A DNA stretch of 64,000 nucleotides, from positions 115,918,042-115,982,041 of the forward strand of contig CM060704.1 in assembly GCA_030686995.1 (NCBI GenBank), read 5' to 3'. Positions within the stretch are counted from its first letter, which is position 1, and every line of letters starts with the position of its first letter. The notes below the pieces were generated by a model that saw only the letters and a program-made list of their open reading frames with translations, made no database searches and was not told the DNA's origin. This DNA is from Artemisia argyi (taxonomy: Eukaryota > Streptophyta > Magnoliopsida > Asterales > Asteraceae). Positions 24,017 through 36,587 of this stretch are shown one piece after another. The translations under genes were made by a program, and so were the position numbers.

Positions 24017-27000
24017 TCAGTTCCCTGATTCTATGTCCAACATGCCCAGTTCAGCTTTCAATCTTGTGAAAGTGGGTTCATCCAAAGGTTTAGTGAAGAT
24101 ATCAGCTAGCTGATACTCAGTGGGGATGAAATGTAGTTCAATTTCTCCATTAGAGATATGGTCCCTGATGAAGTGGTATCTGATGTCAATGTGTTTGGTT
24201 CTTTGATGAAGTACTGGATTGTTTGAGATGGCTATGGCACTTGTATTATCACAAAAGATAGGTACCATCTTATACTGAATGCCATAGTCACTCAGTTGGC
24301 TCTTCATCCATAGTACATTTGCACAACATCCTGCAGCAGCCATATATTCAGCTTCAGCTGAGGACATGGCCACTGACTGTTGTTTCTTTGTACTCTAACA
24401 CACAAGTTTACCACCAAGAAATTGGCAGGATCCTGAAGTACTTTTCCTATCCATGTTACATCCTGCATAGTCAGAGTCAGTGTACCCTTTGAGATCAAAT
24501 CCTGAACATTTTGGGTATTACAAACCAAGGTTTGGAGTACCCTTCAGGTACCTGATGATTCTCTTGACAGCAGTGAGATGTGATTCTTTAGGGTCAGCCT
24601 GGTATCTGGCACACAGGCAGACTGAGAATTGGATATCAGGCCTTGAGACAAGTAAGTACATCAGGGAGCCAATCATTCCTCTGTATAGGGTTTGATTCAC
24701 TGATTTTCCAGTGAGATCAGGGCCAAGGTTGTTTGGAGGAACCATAGGGGTTTTTACTGAAGAGCAGTCAGTGAGCTCATACTTCTTCAGTAGGTTCCTG
24801 AGGTATTTTTCTTGGCAAATGGATATTCCTTTATCAGTTTGTTTGATTTGGAGTCCAAGAAAGTATGTGAGTTCACCCATCATGCTCATTTCAAACTTTG
24901 TGGTCATCAGTTTCTCAAACTGTTTGCAAAGTTTGTAACTTGTTGAGCCAAAGATGATGTCATCAACATATACTTGGACAAGAATGACATCATCCTTTGT
25001 TCTGTAGATGAACAGTGTGTTGTCAATTCTTCCTCTGACAAACTTGTTTTGGATTAGGAAGGCTGAAAGAGTTTCATACCATGCCCTGGGTGCTTGTTTT
25101 AGTCCATAAAGGGCTTTGTTAAGCTTGTAGACATGGTTGGGGTATTCACTACTTTCGAAACCAGGAGGCTGTTGCACATAAACATCTTCTTTGATGTTAC
25201 CATTCAGGAATGCACTTTTAACATCCATTTGGTAAACTTTAAAGTTCATGTAAGTTGCATAGGCAAGGAAGATCCTGATGGCTTCCATTCTTGCAATAGG
25301 TGCAAAGGTTTCCTCATAGTCTATACCTTCCTGTTGATTATATCCTTTGGCAACCAGTCTTGCTTTGTTTTTGATGACTGTGCCATTCTCATCAGTCTTG
25401 TTCTTAAAGACCCATTTCATACCAATGATTAAAACACCCTGGGGGCATTCAACAAGGGTCATGACATAATTTCTGTCAAATTGTTCCAATTCATCTCTCA
25501 TGGCCTGAACCCAACTTTCATAAGTCAGGGCTTCTTTGACATTTTTAGGCTCAATTTCTGAGAGATAGTCAGCATAAAGACATATATTGGCAGTGGCAGC
25601 CTTGAGTTTGGCAGCCTTGCTTCTTGTGAGCATGCCTTCAGTGGGTTCACCAATGATGTTCACAAGCTCAATGATTTTGGATCTAGTCCAGCTATCCTGG
25701 GGTTTGGGATAGGAATTTGAGCTTGTAGGAGCCTGATTAGGTTCAGACTCAGGAACATTAGGTAACTCATCAGTATGTACTTCAGTGACAATTGTAGGAA
25801 CAATTTGTTCTGTGGGTTCCTGAACATTTTGTTCAGTGGTGTCAGTCTCATTTGAGACGGGCTGAGTTTCAATGAACTCACTGATAGGTGGTTGGGGTAG
25901 GTTGTAAGGGATGATGTAATAGGAGACATCAACATCAGCTTGGTATTGAGTTGAGGGATTGTTCTCAGGATGATACTCATCAGGAGGATATCTTGATGAG
26001 TCATCAATACCAATCTCTTCTACTGAGGAATTTGAGAACCTGATGGATTCAGTGCTCTCATCAACAGTAATGTGATAAGTTTCCTCAGTTTGTTGTCTCC
26101 TTGTGTTGAACACCCTGAAGGCTTTAGAGACCAGAGAATATCCCAGGAAGTATCCATCATCAGCTTTGGCATCAAATTTACCTAAGTGATCCTTGTGGTT
26201 ATGTATAAACACAGGACACCCAAATACATGAAAGTAGCTGATGTCAGGAATCCTTCCTTTGAATATCTCATAAGGAGTCTTGTTATGCCTTTTCACAATG
26301 ATTGACCTGTTTTGAGTGTAGCAGGCTGTTTTAACTGCCTCGGTCCAAAAATGTTTTGAGAGGACTGAGCCATTCAGCATTGTTCTTGCTGCCTCAATGA
26401 GTGTTCTATTTCTCCTTTCAGCTACTCCATTTTGTTCAGGAGTATACGGAGAAGTGAAATTTTGAGAAATTCCTTTCTCATCACAAAAACACTCAAGGTC
26501 TTGGTTTTTGAATTCAGTGCCATTGTCAGTCCTGATCTGTTTAACTTTGACATCATTTTGATTTTCAATGTTCCTGACAAATGACATGATTGTTTCAGCT
26601 GCCTGACTCTTTTTGATCAGGAAGTAAACCCAAGTATATCTTGAGTATTCATCCACTATGACCAGAGTATACTTCTCATGGTGAATGGACATTGGACTGG
26701 CAGGTCCAAAAAGGTCCATATGAAGAAGATGTAGGCAACTTTTGATGGAAAAGGTTTGTTTGGTTTTGAATGATGCCCTGTGGTGTTTTCCTTTTTCACA
26801 AGCAGAACAAGGCTTGTCTTTGGTATACACCAGGGATGGAAGGCCCAGAACTTTGTTCTGTTTGGCCAGGTTGTTGATGCTCTTGAAATTGAGATGAGAG
26901 AGTCTCCTATGCCATAGCCAGTTGATTGTCTCACTTGCCTTTGAGAATAGGCAAGTCCCATTTTGAGTCAGGGATGACATGTCAAGGACATATACATCAT

Positions 27001-27346
27001 CCCTCCTAGGGGCAATCAACACAACTTCCTTATTGGCATTAAAGATGGTCCCTCTCTTGTCATCAAACTGAACTATGTATTTGGCATCACATAGTTGGGA
27101 AACACTTATCAGGTTGTACTTGAGACCATTAACATAAGCTATTCTTGTGAAAACTATACCATTGCAGTTTACTGAACCATAACCTTCAGTGGGAGCTGAT
27201 GAGTTATCACCAAATACTACTTTGGGTCCTGGTTCTTCCACATATTTGTGCAGAAAACTTTTCACACCAGTCATACTTCTAGAGCATCCACTGTCTAGAT
27301 GCCAGGTAGGATCCTTGATGTGTTTCTGCACAAACAGTAAATTGGG
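24017..27346 (-). pseudogene. pol: Pol of Copia 1: protease, integrase, RT, RNase H
   Basis: One reading phase covers all domains, interrupted by TAA at 24518-24520 and TAG at 24395-24397. The protease motif [11 protein letters not shown] opens the frame. Integrase follows, with its HHCC zinc site (HRRLSHLN ... [10 protein letters not shown]) and the catalytic Asp residues in HMDLFGP and [10 protein letters not shown], then [17 protein letters not shown] has the YVDDIIFGS catalytic loop, and RNase H ends with TKHIDIRYHF and LADIFTKPLDE. The main uninterrupted frame is 937 codons. A TAA at 27347 separates it from gag in the same phase; SIRE elements are known to join gag and pol by stop readthrough, but this stop may be just another nonsense change. 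Domain order IN-RT-RH identifies Copia. Confidence 0.93.
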
Positions 27347-30010
27347 TTAGTTTTGCTTGTTGACCCACCTTCTAGTGGGCTTAGTCCTCAGGGACTTTTT
27401 GAACTCAGTTAGTGAATCATGGTCTGAAGTTGTGTGACCTGAGATTCCACATGTTTTACATTTTGTGGAGGTTGATGCCTCAGGTGACTGAGAAGTGTTG
27501 GTTTGGTTTTTCCTTCTGGACTGAATCACTTTGTCATGCCCCCTGGTTTCATGGGAGGGATCTCTATAGATGTCACAGCATTCTTTCATCATACAATCAT
27601 CAGGAAGATGATCATTGAAACCACAGTGAGGACATGGTGAGAAAGGCTTAGCCTTCAGTCTTTGTTTGGAAGGTGTGGCATACTGATAGCCTTGGGTTTT
27701 GTATTGACCCCTTTCCTTTAAAGAGGCAGTGTGGGGGATGTGATCACAAGTTCTGTGGTCCTCTTGTTTGCATATCATACAAAACAGGACTCTGTAGCAT
27801 TTATCAGTGCTGTGATTTGGATAATTGCACAGTTCACATCTCCCTGAGGGTCTGGGTGTGTTTTTTGGTTTGGAAGAACCTGAGGATACTGAGGGCTTTG
27901 TAGATTTAGAGTCAGAGTTTTTCTCAGTAGACTCAATTTTCTCACTCAGCATCCTGACAAGTTCAGCAAGCTGATCAACCTTTGAATCAGTGCTTTCAGG
28001 TTTCACTTCAGTAGTTACTGAAGGTTTTTGGTGTTCGGTGGGTGCAGGAGTAGGTCTTTTCAGTATAGTCCTTCCTAACCCTGATTTCTCTTTAGGAGAA
28101 TGTGGTTGAAAGACTAATGGTGCAAGGTCAGAATTGGGTTCTGCTCCCTGAAGTTGTTTCAGTGGAGGGAGTGGTGAATCATACTTAGACTCAGTGATGG
28201 ACTCAGTAGGACTAAGTTCATCAGTGACTCCTAGCAGCTCCTTTATAGCCCGACTTTCAGGCTCCAGGATTCTTCCAGTGTTAAAATTTGGCAATTTACT
28301 ATCAGGATTGTTTCTTTCAATCCAATCACTGGGTTTGGGAGCTAGTTCTTTGCTAGAGAGAATGTTGGTAAATAGAAAAGTTGTAGAATGGCTACTCTCC
28401 CCAGAAACTTCAGTGAGTTGGTCATCACCCAGACCAGCCTTTTTGGGGCTGGGTGAGAGACTCAGTGTTTGAAAAAGTTTGGGGCTTTTCTGAGTCCATT
28501 TCCAAATAGTTTCCTTTTCTTTCTTAAGTTCTTCCTGAAGAGCTTGATTTTGTTTTACAAGTTCAGAGTTTTGAATTTGAAGTGTAACACTTTCAAGCTT
28601 GGCTTGTTTTAAGGCAAGTAATTCATCTCTACTATGATTTAATTCAAAACTCAGTTTGTTAAATTTTGAAAACAAATTAAGTCTTTGCTCTTCAAAATAC
28701 TTAAGATCAACATTAATATAATCTAAGTAAGATTTCCAATCATCATTATCATCCATAGAAAGTAAAAGATTTACCTTTCTCATAGTGATGTTGACCCATT
28801 CACCATTTCTTGCATGACTCTTCCCCACAGCAAGTTTGTTGTCTTCTGACAGAGCCATCAGGGCACTGATGTGAACTTCATCATCATCAGAGGACACTTC
28901 AACCTCATCCCAGTCATAAGTTTCAGCAACAAGCCCTTTGTTCTTGGCTTGAGTAGGCTTTGGAGCCTGAGGAGGCTGAGAGACTGTTGAGGATGATTCA
29001 AGAAGGGCAAGTTTAGCTTTTGCCTTTCTGTACTTAGCTTCAAAGTCAATTTGAGGTACTTTTTCAAATCTTTGACTAGACTGAAGCATTTTTGGTTGAA
29101 ATTTGCTGGGGCCTGAAAAAGAGTTATTTCCTGAAAATTCGAAGGATGGTTCTGAGGTTGTTTTTGAAAAACAATCTTTAGCAAAATGACCCATTTTGCC
29201 ACATTTAAAGCATTCAGTGTTATCATTTGCTTTTGAAGGAAATTTGTTTTTCTTAAAAAACCTTTTTGAATTAGCAAGAAGTGCTCTTTCATGAAATTCA
29301 ATTTGAAGATCATTTAGGTACTCCTCACTGGTTCTTTGGTCAACCTCATCATCAGATCCATCCTGAAAATCCTGCACAACACCTTTTGAATAGAAACCAG
29401 TTGATATGGGTGTAATTGTCAAGGCCTTTTTGGTCTCCTGAGCTTTACCAGGGTATCTCCTGGTGATAAGATTGTCTTCATAGACAAACTTCCCATAGAT
29501 GGCAGGGAGCTCAAGGTTCTGAATGTGGTTTGCATTTCTCAATCCCTGAGAGAAGTTTAACCACTTCTCAGGGAGACTATTGACAAAGCCAACATTTATC
29601 TCATGTTTTGACAGTATAACACCATCATTGGTCAGCTCATTCAGGAGGGTCTTATACCGAGTATAAGTCTAAGAGAGACTTTCAGAATCCTTGGCCCTGA
29701 AGGTATTGAATTCAAGCTTCAGGTCCATGATTCTATTCTCTTTGGTATCAGAAGGCCCTTCATAGCTATGAGCCAGGTCAGTCCATGTCTGCTGGGCAGT
29801 GGGACAGTTGATCACTGATTCCATTATATCATCAGGAAGGCATGATATAATGATGCTTTTCAGGCGCTGGTCTTGATTGACCACCCTCCTTTCATCTGGG
29901 GTGCACTGAGCTTCAGGTTTAATTAAACCTTGGGCAGTTGTTGGGACATATGGACCCTCATTAATCAATTTGATGTAATAAGGTTCCATCCCAGTTAAGT
30001 AGCAAAGCAT
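27347..30010 (-). pseudogene. gag: Gag of Copia 1 with an array of zinc knuckles
   Basis: Two segments in one phase, 30010-29669 and 29542-27347, are separated by a TAG at 29669-29671. The N-terminal region is the usual UBN2-type Copia gag. The first codons lie upstream of 30010, near 30110, and appear shifted by one base. A knuckle CFKCGKMGHFAKDC lies near 29212-29171. Unusually, the C-terminal 140 residues before protease carry five more knuckle-like units (CELCNYPNHSTDKC, CMICKQEDH, CPHCGFNDHLPDDC, CDIYRDPSHETRGH, CKTCGISGHTTSDH), two of them ending in His. Gag forms the particle and binds the RNA; the added array may serve packaging. Confidence 0.9.
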
Positions 30011-30187
30011 TCGCTTTTTCCACTTATTAAATTTTTCAGCTTCAAGTCGAGGGGCAGTTGCTGAATAACTTCCACCCTTTTTATCAACTAGCTGGGAACA
30101 TCTATGTCAGTCATAGTGGGATCTTGATTTTAAAAACTTGAGCACTCTTTAAGTTTTGAAAACAGGTTTAAGTTTTACAAATCAGAG

Positions 30188-30199
30188 GCTCTGATACCA
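30188..30199 (-). other. Primer binding site of Copia 1 (initiator tRNA-Met)
   Basis: On the minus strand TGGTATCAGAGC lies two bases inside the 5' LTR, the standard Copia primer site. Confidence 0.95.
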
Positions 30200-30201
30200 C
30201 T

Positions 30202-31085
30202 TGTTGGTCCCTTTGACTTGGTTATCAGTAACTAAAAAGCTAAAGTAACCAAATTATATGACTTGAACACAAATGTATGAAAATGATTAACAATAAAGTA
30301 ACGTAAAAATAGAGACAATATTTTCCAACGTTTAATTCTTTATTAGAAGTTAATCACAAAGAATCGTACCCCAAGTGTTTGCGGAATAACACTTGGGGTT
30401 GAATTGACAAGTATTGTATGGACTCCTCACTAAACTCAACTAAGTTGAGTGACAACTTAAATTACCCACTGAGCTATCTCAGGGGCTTGTGTTGTTCTTT
30501 GGAGGAGTAAAGTGGTTTGTGAATGCTTTGCATTAATTGCACAAACTTGTCAACTTTTACTCCTCACATTTGCTTCCTATTTATACACAAGTATAGAACA
30601 ATAAATATACATTGGACCTAAAGCTTCCTTAACAATATCTTCAAAGATATTATTCTTCTGGAAAGGAACCTTCATTGAGTTAGGTCCAAAAGGCACTTTC
30701 TGATGACAGGCTGGTTTTAGCCATTTGGGGAAAGTTTGACATTAAAGTAATAAATCACTTTAATAAAGGAGCTAAAACTTTCCCGCCCAGTCCCGCTAAA
30801 ACTTCAGTCTTCTTGTCATCAGTCTTTAGTACGATTAAGTTGTTGAGGAGTCATGGGGTTCAGTGAGTTATTGTCATCCTCACTGAACCCATCACCTTCT
30901 TCTTGGCTTAGATCACACTTCACTGAGTTCCGCCTCACTGAATGGAGAACCTTTCTTCTTAGGCTCGGTCTTAGCTCCCTGAAGGTGACTCACTGAGTTA
31001 CTGTTCACTCAGTGACTTGTTTACACTTAGGGGATTTTACGTTCAAATCCTTGTTAGAAGATTTGGGGAATTCAGTGACCCAACA
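30202..31085 (-). repeat. 5' LTR of Copia 1
   Basis: Partner of 7570-8453 with the same length and ends; GTATA follows at 31086-31090. Confidence 0.95.
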
Positions 31086-31090
31086 GTATA

Positions 31091-31527
<437 letters not shown>

Positions 31528-31529
31528 CA

Positions 31530-32211
31530 TGATTAGTTTGTGTAAGCATGTAACTTGAATAATGAATATAAAAGAAAAATAATATGATTTTTGCTCAAAC
31601 CCATTTGTAAATTAAAAAAATTAAGTTTAAGACATAATAGTGGAGTCCAAAGGTTTTAGGAATTATTAATAGTGTGTTAATTAATATTCATTTAGTTAGC
31701 TATTTATAATTGAGTTTATTGATAAAATTTATTAATATTAGTTAGACTTCAATGTTAATTTTCAATAAAATTAGTTGTACAATAAAATGAGATAAAGCTA
31801 AAAAGGTTTGTAATGATTTTATACAGTTTATGTGACATTATTATATATACATTATTACACAAACTTTAACTTACAAACTTAATAAAGAAAATATTTAACG
31901 CACATTAAACTATGACCAATTAGATAGACCCCGTGTGCTTCATATTATCATACAAAAACTATCTAATAGACAAGTATTGTAGGGCATATAATAGACCAAA
32001 AGAAACAAAGCCATTTTTTTTTATCATGCAAATAAGTAATAGGCCAAAAGAAACAAAGCAATCACAACTAATAACCAAAAGCCCATATATAGAATACAAC
32101 ACCACAAAACCAAAACAACATCAAATACTTTTAAATTTTGGGAAATGCTAACGACAGTCCTAAGGGTTGTCATTAACAACAAACTCCACTTTTTTTGTTT
32201 CAAAATAATAC
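31530..32211. other. Gap without a gene; holds one arm of a split inverted repeat
   Basis: AT-rich with no credible frame. Near 32162-32184 it holds one arm, GGTTGTCATTAACAACAAAC, of an inverted repeat whose other arm is at 48548-48570. Copia 2 inserted between them. Without it the arms would be about 180 bases apart, as in a small MITE. AATAC at 32207-32211 is the left target duplication of Copia 2. Confidence 0.55.
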
Positions 32212-32731
32212 TGTAGGATCGATGTACTTTGATCAAACTACTTTGTAGCTTGTAAAGGTTTAATAATATTAAGTAAACTTAACACCATTAATATTTGAAA
32301 CACTGTTTAACCTTGTAAAGTATGCGGAATCTACTAACACAAAGCTTAAGAAGAACTTTTATATTAACCAAACTTTGAACCTGCTTTGTTACGCAGATTC
32401 ACTAACAATCCCTAACTACTATCGACTTTGAACAACTCTAAAAACATATATCGACTAATACCTCTTAAGGCTCCTTATATAGATAACCTTAAGTCGGTTT
32501 ACAACATATAATAAGTCATTATCCCTAACTAATTCTAGAATATTCGTTCAATATAACACATTAATCCATTATCTAATATTGCACTTAAGTCCTTGTATCC
32601 TTCGAAGTACTTTAAACATTCTTGAATAAACAGCAGTACTTTGACTTTTATCTTTAGCAGTACTTTGACTTTATTCTTCATGCAGCAGTACTTTGACATA
32701 CAGAAGTACCTTGATCTTTTATATCCCAACA
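32212..32731 (-). repeat. 3' LTR of Copia 2
   Basis: Begins TGTAGGATCG and ends ATCCCAACA. Near its inner end, four tandem-like copies of AGTACTTTGA or AGTACCTTGA stand about 21-27 bases apart (32634-32716). Confidence 0.95.
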
Positions 32732-32742
32732 ATCCTCCCCTA
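32732..32742 (-). other. Polypurine tract of Copia 2
   Basis: On the minus strand TAGGGGAGGAT abuts the 3' LTR. Confidence 0.85.
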
Positions 32743-33019
32743 ACTTGAACTCCACTTGCTTGAATTCAAGTTTCTTTGTTATCTTTGATCTTCAAAATCT
32801 TTAATCGTTCAGAATGATTGTTTCTTTATCTCTTTATCTTTTATCTGTCATGTGTCAAAGTACTCTTTGTCAGCATCAATTGATATCTTCTCTGCAATAA
32901 TCTTCCTCAGCTACTCAGCAACATTTTGGTACAATAGTCATCAAATCTTATAAAGTTTCATACTATTCTCATCACTTCCAGGTGTGTAAACTCCTGTGAG
33001 AGGTGAATCATTGAAAATT

Positions 33020-33385
33020 AATGGATTTTGATGTCTCTTTACCAAAGCCATTAACTCTGGAGTAGCCAATGTTTTAGGTTAGAACAACCATGGTACATTG
33101 ATAACCACATGATTTTTAGCAAATCATCAGCTATCAACGGATTTGAGTAGTCTTTACCAATAGTCGTTTGCTTTTAGACTAGTTAGTTCTTTGATATCAA
33201 CCATGGTGAACTAATTACAAAAAATGGATTTTCCACAGCCTTTACCACAAGCCATTTTTCCTTGTGGGCTAGCCAACTCTTCACTTATACAGATATGGTG
33301 AGTTGAAACCATACAATTTTTAGTAAATTGTCAACTAAAAACGGATTTGATTATCACATCAGAGCCGTACCCTCATGATGAGTCA
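33020..33385 (-). ncRNA. Iterated-hairpin module, Copia 2 copy
   Basis: Collinear with 15340-15745 of the unrelated LARD-like element. Hairpins: 33042-33060 (6 bp), 33110-33126 (6 bp, TGATTT/AAATCA), 33245-33267 (7 bp, CCACAAG/CTTGTGG, all Watson-Crick where the LARD copy has one G-T pair), 33314-33330 (6 bp, CAATTT/AAATTG) and 33357-33380 (8 bp with one bulge). The second main unit near 33156-33178 is partly broken. The surrounding words CTTTACCA and CTAGCCA are shared. No protein frame explains the conservation. Confidence 0.6.
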
Positions 33386-33632
33386 AACTCTTTCTTTTCT
33401 TTTAAACATGGTGAGTTGATTACCATTTGTTGTGCAGTACAGATACTAACACCATGTGTTTCTTTTCAAATCCTTTTACTTCACTTTTAATCATCAAAAA
33501 CTTTTTATTTTATTTTAAAGGACTTTACTGGTTTATATCAACAAGCAGTACTTTGATAAAGTACTGTTTGTCTTTGCAGTACTTTGAAAAATACTTATTA
33601 TACAAAACAAATCATACCAGTATTTTGCAAAA

Positions 33633-36470
33633 TCATTCTTCAGACTTGGTCCATCTGATAAATAGCTTAATAACATCCAAAGCTACATCAGATTCATCTT
33701 CAAGTTCCATTCCATGATCCAGCATTCTGAGCATAATCTCTTTAATCAATGGATATCTCCTCTCAGCAAGCATATGAATCATGGTACCATCTTCCATCTC
33801 TAGTGCATGAACTCCTGATAACTCAAAGAATCTCCATCTTGTGATTTCCCAATTCTCTTGATCATTCCATAGAGGATCAACACTTGTTTCTTCAGTTTCC
33901 CAGATGCTAATTAAGTCTCCAAGCAAAATTAATCCCACTCCTGATGCTTCAATCTCTTCATAATATGTCTGCACTTGCATATATAAGTCATAGAGATCTT
34001 CTCTTGTGATAAAATGCAAAACATCCCATAACATGTTGGATACTATAAAGCTTTTATCTTCTCTGTTGAACATAAGATAGTTTCCTTCTTTTGATTCAAC
34101 CACAGAGAATGAGATTATTTTGGACTTCTTTCCAGAATCTTCAGTCTTCTTATTCTCAAAATCTACTACTCTGAAATAGTTTCTAAGTTCATCAACTGTA
34201 TCTTCATGAATCATCTTCAGTCTTTTTGACAATTGATCATCTTGAACTGCTTTCTTTCTTTTCAATTTTCTTTGCTCAGCCTGTTCTTTTCTAATGTCTT
34301 CTAACTTCTTCTTTCTATCAACATCCATGGGTAAAAAATTTTCTACTTCTTTCCTGATATCCTCTTGTACTTTATCCTACAGAGCTTTCACTTCTGGATA
34401 CCTCATTTTGTGTAAATTCTTGTATCCTATTCTTTTCAAGAAACTTATCATCCAGTTTCTTTCCTGAGCAATAGTCATTGGCTACTTTATAATTGACCTA
34501 CTAACTTCTGCTAAATACTTTGCATCATACTCAACCTGTTGCTTTCTAGCAACCTCTGCATCCTCTGCAATCTTTAGTTCTCTGATCTGTGCAAGAGTAA
34601 ATTTCTTCTTTTTCTTCTTAACATCTTTCTGCTTCATGATCCCTTTCCCTTTGTCTTTAGGATCCAACTCTTCAGATTCAGAAGTACTTTCAGAAACTTG
34701 TTGTGCAGACTCAGAAATATGTATTCCTCCAGCAGATCTATTCAAATTCATCATAATCTGAGTAATTGTTTCATCATCACTTGCAGTATGCACCTTAGTT
34801 TCTTCTTGCAGTATAAAAGTAGAAGGACCAGCTTCATCTTCAAAATTTATTGTAGAAGGTCCAGCTGTACTTTCATCAATATTCATAGTAGAAGTATCTT
34901 GCTCAGCAGTACCTTGCAGACCTGTGTTTTCTGCAGCAGTACTTTGAACACCAGCACTTTGAGTTTGAGTACTTTGAATATTATGTACATCAACATCCTG
35001 CTCAATAATTTCTTGCTCAACAATCTTTTCATCTTCTTTAACTTGTTTCTCTGGCACAAAAGTCTTTGGACTTTCTGGATATTGCCAAAGATGAGCATCT
35101 TCTGAATATTTAATCTCAGCATCATCTCTATCCAAATTATCATCTTGATTCCTCCTCAATTTGATAGATGATGACTTCCTATGCCTCCTCTTGGATTTAA
35201 AAATCTTCTTTGAAGATTTAGACTTTAGCTTCTAAGACTGTTTCTTTTCCTTCACATAAAGCCTAAAATTCTGAACAAGAGGCAAGACAAACTTCTTCAA
35301 CCTTCAGAACTTCTTTCTTAGCTTCCTTATTTCTGCAGCTTGATCATCAATAGTTTTCTTCATCTTCTCCAATTCTTTAGTCAAAGCATAATTACTCATA
35401 GCACCTTCAACTCCCTCATCTCCTCCAGGTGTTTGATTCCCACCTGTGGAAGTATAATCATTGGGAGAAGGTACTTGTGTATGCTCTGAAGCAGTACTTT
35501 TAGAAAAAGTACTTTGTGGAGAAGTACCTTTAGCAGAAACAGATTTATCCAAGGAAGCTGACACTGATGGAGTCCTTTCACTAGAAACATCACGCTTAGG
35601 GGAAACAATAGGTGGTGTAGGGGTATGTACTGATGCAAAATGCTCAGTAGAATCAGGTTGATCAGGATTATCAGAATGTGCAGAACCACTATTGTCAACT
35701 TCATCCCTAACAGCCTGTGCTACCTCTAACATGTAAGCATTGAGAGGCGTGTTTCTACCCAAAAAATTTACTCCCTTGTGAGACATAAAGGTAAAACACT
35801 TTAGGTGGCATCCTAATTGTGGGTATATAATCCTGAGGTTTTGGTATCCCATCTAATGGATTCTCTAAGAGAAGTTGAACAAATCTAGGATACATCAGAA
35901 AAGGGGATCCAGCCTTAATATGTGTGAGCATACCATCAAGGGTCATGTATGAAAAATTGAAGGGTTGATTGGTAATCAGGCCAACAAATGCAGAAGCTAT
36001 AGAATGGCTAAATTGATCCCAAGTAGTACTCTTTGGACTTAAGCAATGGAGTAAAACATGAATAAGAAACTTCCAATGAGGACTTACCATTTCTTTCTGA
36101 AAAGTAAGCTTATCCAAAGGTCCTTTATACCCAATGTCTCTAAGTGCCTTCCAAATCTCTTGTTTAGCAAACAAAACAGAGCCTCCTTCATCTTCAAATA
36201 ACAGAGCCTCTCTGATTGTTGCTTTTGTAACATGAATAGCTCTCCCAGCAACTGTAGCATGTATCACATCCTCTCCATCTTCAACCTGAGACCTTGCTGT
36301 AGCCAAAACTCCTGTATCTAAGGTCCAATAATCTCTAGGTTGACTAGGATTGAGTAACAGATGGTGGTTCCAGTGAGAAAATCAATAATGCCATGAAAAT
36401 CAATATTGTTCTGCGTTTTCTCAATATTAGCTATCATGTTGTGTTTGGTGTTGGTAAGACGGATTGCCAT
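33633..36470 (-). pseudogene. Env-like extra frame of Copia 2 (broken)
   Basis: The likely start is the ATG at 36470, 110 bases after a TATA-like sequence. The frame is broken by a TAG at 36318-36320 with a one-base loss just after it, and by a one-base shift near 35790. Further stops follow near 35304, 35234, 34482 and 34378, so the segments 36306-35755, 35852-35304, 35159-34482 and 34328-33633 belong together. The conserved N-terminal half has WKFLIHVLLHCLSPK and FLMYPRFVQLLL. A low-complexity middle with repeated QST words follows, then a lysine-rich coiled coil, then a final domain (FRVVDFENKK, FIVSNMLWDVL, EITRWRFFELSGVHAL). The final domain is different from that of Copia 1. Its function is unknown. 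Confidence 0.8.
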
Positions 36471-36579
36471 TGTGAGAAGGTTTTTGAGAGAATAGTTGTA
36501 TGCGGTGAATAATATGAATGAGTTTGATGAACAAGAATGGTGGATGGGTATGAGTGAATAAATAATAAAAAGATATGAG

Positions 36580-36587
36580 GTATATAA
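36580..36587 (-). promoter_or_regulatory. Possible internal TATA box for the env-like frame of Copia 2
   Basis: On the minus strand CTTATATACC lies 110 bases before the env-like ATG at 36470, in a position equivalent to that of the TATA box in Copia 1. The 36590-36960 interval between it and the divergent plus-strand TATA box holds TGACACGTCA at 36704-36713, an ACGT-core word. Confidence 0.4.

Larger units (their letters stand above)
7570..31085 (-). mobile_element. Copia element 1, SIRE-like LTR retrotransposon (complete, nested)
   Basis: Two 884-bp LTRs (7570-8453 and 30202-31085) bound the element, which is flanked by GTATA on both sides (7565-7569, 31086-31090). The order on the minus strand is LTR, tRNA-Met primer site, gag, protease, integrase, RT, RNase H, env-like frame, purine tract, LTR. 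By eye the LTRs differ at about eleven positions plus two small indels, about 1.3 percent. Without the inserted element at 11519-22439 it would be about 12.6 kb. The coding frames are kept but carry several nonsense codons, so this copy is not autonomous now. The SIRE assignment rests on the extra frame after RNase H. Confidence 0.95.

Noticed and set aside
33427..33717. Plus-strand frame in Copia 2 next to the hairpin module
   Set aside because: No TATA or leader; Ser-rich end mirrors the env-like frame on the other strand.
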